DNA of 6,703 bases from Syntrophaceae bacterium PtaB.Bin038. GTDB taxonomy: Bacteria; Desulfobacterota; Syntrophia; Syntrophales; UBA2192. Shown here in pieces: positions 1 to 6,523 of the stretch. The stretch spans positions 1-6,703 of the forward strand of contig MVQS01000136.1 of NCBI GenBank assembly GCA_002067855.1, given 5' to 3'. Position numbers and translations under genes: made by a program. Every line of letters starts with the position of its first letter. The first letter of the stretch is position 1. The notes under the pieces are model-generated. The model was not told where the DNA came from. It did not search any database and worked only from the letters and a program-made list of their open reading frames with translations.

Positions 1-801
1 GCAGGTGAGTCCCGCGGGGCCGGCGCCGACGACGGCGACCTTCTTGCCCTTCTTCTCCTTGATCTCGGGGACGTATTTGGTTTCGTCGTTGAGGTCCAGA
101 TCGGCCACGAAGCGCTTGAGGTGCATGATGTCGATGGGCTGATCGACCCTGCCCCGCATGCATGCCTCCTCACAGGGATGGTTGCAGACGCGCCCGCACA
201 CGCTCGGGAAGGGGTTTTCCTGTTTGATGAGCTTGAGGGCTTCCTTGTACTTGCCGGCTGCGATGAGGGCCACGTAGCCCTGGACGCTGATGTGGGTCGG
301 GCAGGCCGCCTTGCAGGGCGACGTGCCGAGCTTGTCGATGGCGAATCCGCTGGGGATGGCCTGAGGGAAGTGCCGATAGATGGCCTTGCGGTCGTTGAGG
401 TTCTCGTTGAAGTCCGATTTGACCGTGATGGGACAGACGACGGCGCAGTCGCCGCAGCCCGTGCACTTGCTGAGATCGACGAACCGGGGCGCCTTCGTGA
501 GCTTGACGGTGAAGCGGCCGGCCTCGCCTTCGACGGATTCCACCGTCCGCCGGGTCAGGATCTCCACGTTGGGGTGCCTGCCCACCTCGACGAGCTTGGG
601 GGAGAGGATGCAGGCCGAGCAGTCGTTGGTGGGGAACGTCTTGTCGAGCTGGGCCATGACCCCGCCGATGCTGATCCCGTTTTCGACCATGTAGACCTTC
701 ATCCCGGAATTGGCAAGGTCCAGGGCGGCCTGGATTCCGGCGATCCCGGATCCCACCACCATAACGGCGCCGACTTTTCCATTCTGCTTATGTTCCGACA
801 C
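1..801 (-). CDS. HdrA/GltD-like FAD and iron-sulfur oxidoreductase, N-terminal part (cut by window edge)
   Basis: The 267 visible codons are the N-terminus of a flavin and Fe-S electron-transfer protein. Residues 13-40 form a dinucleotide-binding fold (GSGIAG, closing acid E40). Residues 46-75 resemble heterodisulfide reductase subunit A, with the Cys pair C61/C64 in the TNDCSACILSPK context. A ferredoxin-type cluster motif follows (C113, C116, C119, C123-P). Residues 163-235 switch to the helical Fe-S domain of glutamate synthase small subunit/NfnB type (C163, C167-P, then C202, C206, C210, C214). A second FAD fold begins at 254-264 (GAGPAG). The protein is therefore an HdrA front half joined to a GltD-like module. 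Such proteins are expected to be cytoplasmic and to pass electrons among ferredoxin, NAD(P)H and partner Hdr/Fe-S subunits; the partners lie outside the window. The GTG start at 801 is chosen for its GAGGTGG ribosome-binding site about 5 nt upstream. No in-frame stop reaches position 1. The exact reaction cannot be told. Confidence 0.88.
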   Translation of the reverse strand, partial: MSEHKQNGKVGAVMVVGSGIAGIQAALDLANSGMKVYMVENGISIGGVMAQLDKTFPTNDCSACILSPKLVEVGRHPNVEILTRRTVESVEGEAGRFTVKLTKAPRFVDLSKCTGCGDCAVVCPITVKSDFNENLNDRKAIYRHFPQAIPSGFAIDKLGTSPCKAACPTHISVQGYVALIAAGKYKEALKLIKQENPFPSVCGRVCNHPCEEACMRGRVDQPIDIMHLKRFVADLDLNDETKYVPEIKEKKGKKVAVVGAGPAGLTC

Positions 802-822
802 GTTACCACCTCGGTCTTTGAG

Positions 823-832
823 TCAAATTTGA
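823..832. promoter_or_regulatory. Perfect 10-bp palindrome TCAAATTTGA at the predicted transcription start
   Basis: TCAAATTTGA is fully self-complementary and overlaps the predicted +1 of the oxidoreductase promoter, a usual place for a repressor operator. A related dyad with the same CAAAT/ATTTG arms lies about 100 bp upstream at 921-940. No known regulator motif was recognised. Confidence 0.3.
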
Positions 833-835
833 TAC

Positions 836-864
836 GTTCTATTTCACAGAGCTGCATCCGTCAA
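836..864 (-). promoter_or_regulatory. Putative sigma70 promoter of the HdrA/GltD-like gene
   Basis: On the minus strand, TTGACG (864-859) and TAGAAC (841-836) are separated by 17 nt, matching the -35/-10 consensus at 5/6 and 4/6 positions. The predicted transcription start is near 829, giving a leader of about 28 nt before the GTG at 801. The position makes this gene an independent transcription unit from engB. It is a sequence match only. Confidence 0.5.
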
Positions 865-880
865 ACCGCAAGCTCCGTAA

Positions 881-907
881 CAAAAAACCACCACCCTGTC
901 AAGGTGT
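881..907 (-). terminator. Weak candidate rho-independent terminator behind engB
   Basis: On the minus strand a short stem (CACC at 906-903 with GGTG at 895-892, plus one inner pair across a bulge) is followed after a few bases by TTTTTT (887-882). The stem is short, so termination would be inefficient. It sits just before the -35 box of the next promoter, which fits a boundary between the engB transcript and the oxidoreductase gene. Confidence 0.25.
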
Positions 908-920
908 ATTCGACGGAGAT

Positions 921-940
921 CCGGCAAATTATTTGACCGG
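921..940. promoter_or_regulatory. Near-perfect 20-bp dyad upstream of the oxidoreductase promoter
   Basis: CCGGCAAATTATTTGACCGG has arms CCGG-CAAAT and ATTTG-(A)-CCGG, perfect except for one unpaired A. It lies about 57 bp upstream of the -35 box at 864, in a non-coding gap. It shares CAAAT/ATTTG arms with the palindrome at 823-832; the centres are about 102 bp apart. It could be a regulator site or a hairpin in the engB transcript tail. Confidence 0.35.
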
Positions 941-1209
941 TTGTGACGCGGAGCGCCGCTGCACCGGAAGGCTTCGCGGGCCCGGGGGGTCCGCCGGGTG
1001 CGAACTTCCTTCAACCCCTCGGATTCATGGCTCAATACAGAATCCCGCATCCGCGGCGCGCGTTACAGGAGGGCAGGGCCGCTGGTTCCGTCGGGGGCCG
1101 GATAACCGCCTTTTTCCCTGCCCTAATCTAATCACCGAACGGGGAGAAACCAAGGGGATGACGGGGACGGCGGAGGCGTCCTCCGCGCAGCCGCAGCGCC
1201 CGGCGCCGT

Positions 1210-1803
1210 TCACGCCTTTTCGAGGAGCGCCTGCTGAATTGCCTTCCAGATGTCGCCCTTCCCCTCCCCCGTCTGGGCCGAAAACAGGAGGGGGGCCTCG
1301 CCCTCGCCGAGTTCAAGCAACGAGGCGATCCGACGCAGGCGCTTGAGGGCTTCCCCGCGGGAGAGCTTGTCCGACTTCGTCAGGACGATGAGGTGCCTGC
1401 GCCCGTAGTGGCGGAGCCACTCGATCAGTCCGCGGTCCTGATCGGTCGGGTCGTGGCGGACGTCGAGAATGGAGATCACCAGGCACAGCCGGGCGCTTTC
1501 GCGGAGGTAGGTTTCGACCATGGGGCCCCAGCTCTCCCTCTCGGCGCGGGAAACCCGGGCGTAGCCGTACCCGGGGAGATCGACGAAACAGAGCCTGCCG
1601 TTGACGGAGAAAAAATTCACCAGACGCGTCTTGCCCGGCGTGGCGCTTGTCTGGGCGAGCTTCTTCCGGCCGAGAAGGGTGTTGATCAGGGAGGACTTCC
1701 CCACGTTGGAGCGCCCGGCAAAGGCGACCTCGGGCAGACCCGTCTTCGGGTACTGGTCGGGCTTCACGGCGCTCTTGATGAATTCGGCGGAGGTGATTTT
1801 CAC
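1210..1803 (-). CDS. engB: Ribosome-biogenesis GTP-binding protein EngB (YsxC/YihA)
   Basis: This 197-aa cytoplasmic GTPase belongs to the TrmE-Era-EngA-EngB superfamily and acts in assembly of the large ribosomal subunit. All GTPase motifs are present: G1 GRSNVGKS at 30-37, G2 around T55-T59 (TPGKT), G3 DLPG at 75-78, G4 TKSD at 142-145, G5 FSA at 174-176. Length is normal for the family. The start is set at the GTG of 1803 because the product then begins MKITSAEFIKSAVKP, closely like Bacillus YsxC as I remember it. A TTG at 1836 would add 11 residues encoded by the upstream 7-bp repeat array and is unlikely to be native protein. No clear Shine-Dalgarno precedes the GTG, because that stretch is repeat. 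engB follows the response regulator on the same strand by about 100 nt; co-transcription is possible but no functional link is expected. Confidence 0.93.
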   Translation of the reverse strand: MKITSAEFIKSAVKPDQYPKTGLPEVAFAGRSNVGKSSLINTLLGRKKLAQTSATPGKTRLVNFFSVNGRLCFVDLPGYGYARVSRAERESWGPMVETYLRESARLCLVISILDVRHDPTDQDRGLIEWLRHYGRRHLIVLTKSDKLSRGEALKRLRRIASLLELGEGEAPLLFSAQTGEGKGDIWKAIQQALLEKA

Positions 1804-1806
1804 GAA

Positions 1807-1841
1807 TGGGCTCAGGGCTAAGGGCTTAAGGCTCAAGGCGA
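1807..1841 (+). repeat. Degenerate 7-bp tandem repeat array A (5 units)
   Basis: Consecutive heptads TGGGCTC, AGGGCTA, AGGGCTT, AAGGCTC, AAGGCGA keep GGC at a strict 7-nt period. The array directly precedes the engB start codon and runs opposite to array B at 1867-1901, so the two can pair as an imperfect hairpin in register, helped by AAAGGA (1842-1847)/TCCTTT (1864-1869) at the apex. Confidence 0.75.
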
Positions 1842-1866
1842 AAAGGAACGAAGACGTTTTGTATCC

Positions 1867-1901
1867 TTTCCTTATGCCCTTCGCCTTACGCCTTACGCCA
1901 T
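1867..1901 (-). repeat. Degenerate 7-bp tandem repeat array B (5 units)
   Basis: Read on the minus strand: ATGGCGT, AAGGCGT, AAGGCGA, AGGGCAT, AAGGAAA. It begins immediately after the TAA of the response regulator. It has the same GGC-every-7 pattern as array A, in opposite orientation across 25 bp. The AGGGCAT unit also occurs in array C (6162-6168). Confidence 0.75.
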
Positions 1902-1902
1902 T

Positions 1903-3282
<1,380 letters not shown>

Positions 3283-3310
3283 GCCGAACCGTCTCCCTCC
3301 TTCCCCCGGA

Positions 3311-5836
3311 TCACGGGAGCGGCAGCGTGATGATCACGCGCGTCCCCTCGTCCCTGCGCGAAAGGATCTCGATCGACCCCCGGTGCAGGTCGATGATCTT
3401 TTTGACCTGCGACAGGCCGAGCCCCGTGCCGTACTTCTTGGTCGTAAAAAAGGGGTTGAACAGATGCGGCAGGGACTCCTCGGCGATCCCGGCCCCGTCG
3501 TCCTCGATCTCCACAACGGCCCGGCGCCGTTCCGCCTCGCAGCGCGTCCGGATCGTCAGGGTGCCCCCCTCGGCCATCGCGTCGACGGCGTTGAGGTGCA
3601 GGTTCAGGAACGCCTGCTGGAGCATGGCCGAGTCGAAGGGCACCGGCGGCATCCGGTCGTCGAACTGCATGCGGACCTGGATCTTCTTGTCCGACACCTC
3701 CCGCTCCGCCATGGCGAGCGATGCCTCGACGCACATGTTCAGGTCCGCCAGGTGCAGGTCCGGTTCCGTCGGGCGCGCGAAAACGAGGATGTCGCTCACG
3801 AGCTTCTCGAGGTGCTCGACCTCCTTGCGGGCGATGTGGAAGCGCTTGAGGTCGTTGCCCTCGGGGTTCATCCGCTTCTCGAGAATCTGGAGGCTCATCT
3901 TGATCGAGGACAGGGGGTTCCGCACCTCGTGGGCGATGCCGGCCGAGAGCTGCCCCACGGCGGCGAGCTTCTGGCTCTCGTAGTACCGGTTCTCGAGTTC
4001 CTTGAACTCCGTGATGTCTCGCTGCAGCACGAGCAGGCGGTCCGTGCCCTTGATGGGGCGGGCCGTCAGCAGCAGGCTGCGCTTCGTCCCGTCCCTCTCG
4101 GCCACCTCGATCTCGAAGGGCGTGAAGACGCCCCTGCGGATCTCGGCCCAGCGCTCCTCCAGGAATTCCCTCCGCCCCGGGGCCACGAATTCCGAAAAGT
4201 GCTTCCCCTTGAGTTTCTCGGCCGTGAGCCCCCTCTCCGGGTCGATGTCGCGGCTCATGTAGCGAAGGGTCCCGTCGGCATCGAGGACGAGGATCAGGTC
4301 CGGCGAGGCGTCGAGAACGGACTGGTGGAAGTTGAAGAGCTCCTCCATGTTCTTCCGGAGGTAGATGTTCTCCTCCAGCTCGTTCTTCATCGTCTCGGCG
4401 TACTCCTTCAGGCTCAGTTCCATCTCGCGCTCGCGGGTGACGTCCTGGAGGGTTTCGATCGCCGCGATCACCTCGCCCCGCTCGTCCAGGATCGGGGCGG
4501 CCAGGAAGTACAGGTACCGACGCTTCCCGCCGAGGTTCTCGTAGAAGTCCGTCGCCTCGTAGGCCCCCTCGATGACCGAGGACTTCTGGACCTTCTTCTT
4601 GCCGTAGAACTTCTCGAGGCCCTCCAGGTCTCCCTCCACGATCAGGTCGGCGATGACGGGCCGCTTCTCCGGGTAGAAGGGCATCCACTGGCCGTCCGTC
4701 CCGAGCATCCTGCTCCCCTCGATCCCGCTCAGACGCGTCATGGCCCGGTTCCAGAGGATGATCCGGTGGCCGCGGTCGATGACGAAGGTCGGGATGGGCG
4801 AACCCTCGCTGATCCCCTCGATCGTCTTGCGCAGACGGATATTGGCCTCGAGTTCCCGCTTGAGCGTCTCGGCATGCTCCTTGAGGGAGCGCTCCAGCTC
4901 CCGTTCGCGGGTCACGTCCTGCAGCGTCTCGACGGCCGCGATGATCTCGCCCTTGTCGTTTCGGATCGGGGCGGCCAGGAAGTAGAGGTGGCGGCTGCGG
5001 CCGCCGAGGTTCTCGTAGAAGTCCGTCGCCTCGTAGGCCCCCTCGATGACCGAGGACTTCTGGACCTTCTTCTTGCCGTAGAACGCCTCGAGACCTTCGG
5101 TGTCGCCGTCCACGATCAGGTCGGCGATGACGGGCCGCTTCTCGGGGTAGAAGGGCATCCACTGCTTCTTCGTCCCGATCATCCGGTGGCCTTCGTACCC
5201 GCTCATCTCCGTGAAGGACCGGTTCCAGAGGATGATCCGGTGATTGCGGTCAATGACGAAGGTCGGGATGGGCGAGCCCTCGATGATCCCCTCGATCGTC
5301 TTGCGCAGGCGGATGTTCTCGTCGAGCTCCCGGCGGAGCGTCTCGGCGTTCTCCCGGAGGGTGCGCGCCATCTCCCGCTCGCGGGTGACGTCCTGGAGCG
5401 TTTCGATCGCGGCGATGACCTCCCCCTCGTCGTCGTACACGGGCGCGGCCAGGAAGTAGAGGTGGCGGGGCTTTCCGCCCAGGTTCTCGAAGAAATCCGT
5501 CGCCTCGTAGGCCCCCTCGATCACGGACGATTTCCGGACCTGCTTGCCGCGGTAGTACCGCTCGAGCGCCTCGATGTCCTGGTCCACGATGAGGTCGGCG
5601 ATGAGGGGACGGCGTTCGGGATAGAGGGGCTTGTAGTGATCGCCCGTGCCGATCATGCTCCGGGCGTGATAGCCCGTCAGCTCCGCGCAGGCCTTGTTCC
5701 AGAGGATGATCTTGTGGTTGCGGTCGATGACAAAGGTGGGGATGGGAGACCCCTCGAGGATACTCTCGATGGAGAGTCCCGTCCGGTTCTTGGCCGGGCG
5801 GACGGGCTTCTTCTTGTCGGTCCGGGACACCGTCAC
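3311..5836 (-). CDS. Soluble multi-PAS sensor histidine kinase (three tandem PAS repeats, a fourth PAS, HisKA, HATPase)
   Basis: This 841-aa kinase should phosphorylate the adjacent NtrC-type regulator. Three PAS modules (28-185, 186-343, 344-501) each begin EGSPIPTFVIDR and repeat at exactly 158 residues. Each has a core like QWMPFYPEKRPVIADLIV, a block ending LYFLAAP, ETLQDVTRERE, and a charged coiled-coil linker. A distinct fourth PAS covers about 502-611. The HisKA H-box is AGIAHEVRNP with phospho-acceptor H636. The ATPase domain has N-box N749, G1 DDGAG (779-783), F-box FNPFFTT (793-799) and G2 GTGLGLS (803-809). There is no signal peptide or membrane segment, so it is cytoplasmic by itself. 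The GTG start at 5836 overlaps the upstream stop (GTGA) and has an AGAGGA-like site upstream; an in-frame GTG at 5830 is the alternative. A longer upstream open frame only reads through the small gene in another frame. The ligand is unknown. Confidence 0.94.
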   Translation of the reverse strand: MTVSRTDKKKPVRPAKNRTGLSIESILEGSPIPTFVIDRNHKIILWNKACAELTGYHARSMIGTGDHYKPLYPERRPLIADLIVDQDIEALERYYRGKQVRKSSVIEGAYEATDFFENLGGKPRHLYFLAAPVYDDEGEVIAAIETLQDVTREREMARTLRENAETLRRELDENIRLRKTIEGIIEGSPIPTFVIDRNHRIILWNRSFTEMSGYEGHRMIGTKKQWMPFYPEKRPVIADLIVDGDTEGLEAFYGKKKVQKSSVIEGAYEATDFYENLGGRSRHLYFLAAPIRNDKGEIIAAVETLQDVTRERELERSLKEHAETLKRELEANIRLRKTIEGISEGSPIPTFVIDRGHRIILWNRAMTRLSGIEGSRMLGTDGQWMPFYPEKRPVIADLIVEGDLEGLEKFYGKKKVQKSSVIEGAYEATDFYENLGGKRRYLYFLAAPILDERGEVIAAIETLQDVTREREMELSLKEYAETMKNELEENIYLRKNMEELFNFHQSVLDASPDLILVLDADGTLRYMSRDIDPERGLTAEKLKGKHFSEFVAPGRREFLEERWAEIRRGVFTPFEIEVAERDGTKRSLLLTARPIKGTDRLLVLQRDITEFKELENRYYESQKLAAVGQLSAGIAHEVRNPLSSIKMSLQILEKRMNPEGNDLKRFHIARKEVEHLEKLVSDILVFARPTEPDLHLADLNMCVEASLAMAEREVSDKKIQVRMQFDDRMPPVPFDSAMLQQAFLNLHLNAVDAMAEGGTLTIRTRCEAERRRAVVEIEDDGAGIAEESLPHLFNPFFTTKKYGTGLGLSQVKKIIDLHRGSIEILSRRDEGTRVIITLPLP
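4334..5755 (-). repeat. Three tandem 474-nt repeats inside the kinase gene
   Basis: Units 5755-5282, 5281-4808 and 4807-4334 each encode one PAS module plus its coiled-coil linker, with no length change between units. By eye, units 2 and 3 differ at about 34 of 158 residues; unit 1 is more distant. DNA at 4527-4610 and 5001-5084 is identical over 84 nt, including silent positions, which points to recent duplication or ongoing gene conversion. Confidence 0.9.
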
Positions 5837-6018
5837 GATTCGTCTTCCTCTTGTCCGGCCTTCTTTCTCCTTTTCTCCTCGTACCAGCAGGCCGCGTAGA
5901 CGGCGATGGCCAGCCCCAACGAGATGATCAGTTTGACGAGACCGCTCTCGATGCCGATCACCTTTTCCAGGACCAGCCAGGCGACGACATACGTGACGGC
6001 CGTTAACAGCTCCTGCAT
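5833..6018 (-). CDS. Small two-helix membrane protein coupled to the kinase gene
   Basis: This 61-aa product begins MQELLTAVTYVVAWL. It has two predicted membrane helices: about residues 5-21 (rich in V, A, W, L) and about 25-45 (VKLIISLGLAIAVYAAC), joined by a short loop with an acidic residue (IGIESG). A strongly charged cytoplasmic-looking tail follows (EEKRRKKAGQEEDES). I do not recognise the family. The ATG at 6018 has GGAGGG about 7 nt upstream, in a purine-rich GGGA run; a GTG at 6024 would add two residues. Its stop overlaps the kinase GTG by 4 nt (GTGA), so the two are probably translationally coupled and made in related amounts. It is the first gene of the sensor operon. Because the kinase has no membrane segment, this protein may tether it or relay a membrane signal; this is inference from position only. 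Confidence 0.75.
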   Translation of the reverse strand: MQELLTAVTYVVAWLVLEKVIGIESGLVKLIISLGLAIAVYAACWYEEKRRKKAGQEEDES

Positions 6019-6104
6019 TACCACCCTCCCTCCCTCTGAAGACCTCTCCGGCCGGGATGCCGTGCCTCCGCGGCAAACTTCCCCGCCGGATCCGCAGTCG
6101 CCCG

Positions 6105-6133
6105 ATACTAGCTTTCCGGGCGGAATATTTCAA
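6105..6133 (-). promoter_or_regulatory. Putative sigma70 promoter of the small-protein/kinase/regulator operon
   Basis: On the minus strand, TTGAAA (6133-6128) and TAGTAT (6110-6105) are exactly 17 nt apart (5/6 and 4/6 matches). The predicted start near 6098 gives a leader of about 80 nt to the ATG at 6018. The -35 box lies inside a perfect palindrome (6125-6142), so access may be controlled. Confidence 0.55.
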
Positions 6134-6142
6134 TAGAAATAT
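6125..6142. promoter_or_regulatory. Perfect 7-4-7 palindrome over the operon -35 box
   Basis: ATATTTC (6125-6131), AATA, GAAATAT (6136-6142) is a perfect AT-rich inverted repeat in a GC-rich genome. It covers the -35 hexamer of the sensor operon promoter, typical of a repressor operator. The protein that might bind is unknown. Confidence 0.4.
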
Positions 6143-6147
6143 GAAAA

Positions 6148-6180
6148 ATGGCTAATGGCTTAGGGCATATGGCTGAAGGC
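6148..6180 (+). repeat. Degenerate 7-bp tandem repeat array C
   Basis: Heptads ATGGCTA, ATGGCTT, AGGGCAT, ATGGCTG and a partial AAGGC keep GGC at a 7-nt period, the same pattern as arrays A and B. The array sits between the divergent sensor operon and atpE, immediately upstream of the operon promoter. Confidence 0.75.
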
Positions 6181-6219
6181 AACAAGGTAGAAATCATCTT
6201 GAGCCGCCACCGATCTTGC

Positions 6220-6246
6220 CGTCAGGCATGAGCCTTATGCCTGATG
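6220..6246. repeat. Hairpin in the atpE/sensor-operon gap
   Basis: TCAGGCAT (6222-6229) pairs perfectly with ATGCCTGA (6237-6244) across a 7-nt loop, extended by a G-T and a C-G pair. It overlaps the inverted heptad array D. There is no T-run on either side, so it is not a normal terminator. Confidence 0.6.
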
Positions 6247-6250
6247 CCTG
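6230..6250 (-). repeat. Degenerate 7-bp tandem repeat array D (3 units)
   Basis: On the minus strand: CAGGCAT, CAGGCAT, AAGGCTC. The last unit is identical to the unit at 1828-1834 in array A. It faces array C across about 49 bp, repeating the converging arrangement of arrays A and B. Confidence 0.65.
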
Positions 6251-6268
6251 CTCTCATTCCACGAATCG

Positions 6269-6291
6269 TTCAATTGCGACCCGGGATTGAA
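6269..6291. promoter_or_regulatory. Candidate upstream activator site TTCAAT-N11-ATTGAA
   Basis: A perfect 6-bp inverted repeat lies about 110-130 bp upstream of the -24 element at 6402. Enhancer sites of NtrC-type activators usually lie about 80-150 bp upstream and are dyads with spaced arms. A TTCAAT half-site also occurs at 6129-6134 within the sensor operon promoter. Its assignment to the neighbouring regulator is inference. Confidence 0.3.
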
Positions 6292-6400
6292 AGAAACGTT
6301 AAACGCGCGATGCCGGGAAGGGGCTCCGGTCGGCGTGTCGGATCGAAAAATACGCCGTCATCTTCGCCGGTTGCAGGAAAATGCCCTCCCGCCGACACCA

Positions 6401-6416
6401 TGGCATATCGGTTGCA
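6401..6416 (+). promoter_or_regulatory. Putative sigma54 (-24/-12) promoter upstream of atpE
   Basis: TGGCATATCGGTTGCA matches the sigma54 consensus TGGCAC-N5-TTGCA closely. It has GG at 6402-6403, GC at 6414-6415 and the required 10-nt spacing between them. It is on the atpE strand in a non-coding gap; the predicted start near 6427 gives a leader of about 97 nt. No good sigma70 promoter was seen before atpE. A TATAAG at 6499-6504 lacks a -35 and would start inside the ribosome-binding region. Confidence 0.55.
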
Positions 6417-6523
6417 AACTCTTTCGCCGTTTTGGGCAGATTTCCCTTTTACTCGAGAGCCGGTTGTGCTACTCAGGGGACAAAATTACCAGCATCAATA
6501 TAAGATGAAAGGAGAAAGAGGTT

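Larger units (their letters stand above)
802..1209. other. Gene-free gap between engB and the oxidoreductase gene
   Basis: About 400 nt in which I find no convincing gene on either strand; the short open frames have atypical composition and no good ribosome-binding sites. Besides the promoter and dyads listed separately, it holds a 9-bp perfect inverted repeat (1070-1078 AGGGCAGGG with 1116-1124 CCCTGCCCT) enclosing a smaller GGTT/AACC stem, and a 7-bp perfect hairpin just behind engB (1170-1176 GCGGAGG with 1180-1186 CCTCCGC, loop CGT). It also holds a GC-rich stem at 980-999. None of the stems has a T-run downstream on the minus strand. They may help end or protect the engB transcript. Confidence 0.5.
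6143..6523. other. Divergent intergenic region between the sensor operon and atpE
   Basis: No convincing gene is seen. A 73-codon open frame starting at a TTG (6287) has no ribosome-binding site, and its product is not recognisable. The region holds heptad arrays C and D, the hairpin at 6220-6246 and the TTCAAT/ATTGAA dyad. It also holds a second inverted repeat, CGGCGTGT (6331-6338) with ATACGCCG (6350-6357, one G-T pair), and the sigma54-like promoter. The stretch looks regulatory throughout. Confidence 0.6.

Noticed and set aside
121..936. A 271-codon plus-strand frame opposite the HdrA/GltD-like gene
   Set aside because: The opposite strand has a clear protein with all cofactor motifs; this frame is its shadow, with no family resemblance.
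1084..1115. Plus-strand terminator-like stem followed by TTTTT
   Set aside because: No plus-strand gene lies upstream to terminate; the stem is weak and interrupted.
1025..1213. A 62-codon minus-strand frame whose GTG overlaps the engB stop (GTGA)
   Set aside because: The overlap looks like coupling, but composition is not protein-like (Arg/Pro/Cys-rich, no hydrophobic core), and the region is full of inverted repeats.
1807..1901. CRISPR array
   Set aside because: The units are only 7 bp, degenerate and contiguous, with no spacers and no cas genes.
5836..6133. N-terminal extension of the kinase up to 6133
   Set aside because: The extension would be Arg/Gly-rich shadow of the small membrane protein gene and of the promoter region; the GTG at 5836 has a ribosome-binding site and the usual GTGA overlap.
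6499..6504. TATAAG as a -10 box for atpE
   Set aside because: No -35 at the right distance, and transcription would begin inside the ribosome-binding site.
6287..6508. A 73-codon plus-strand frame before atpE
   Set aside because: It starts at TTG without a ribosome-binding site, spans the sigma54-like promoter and inverted repeats, and gives no recognisable product.
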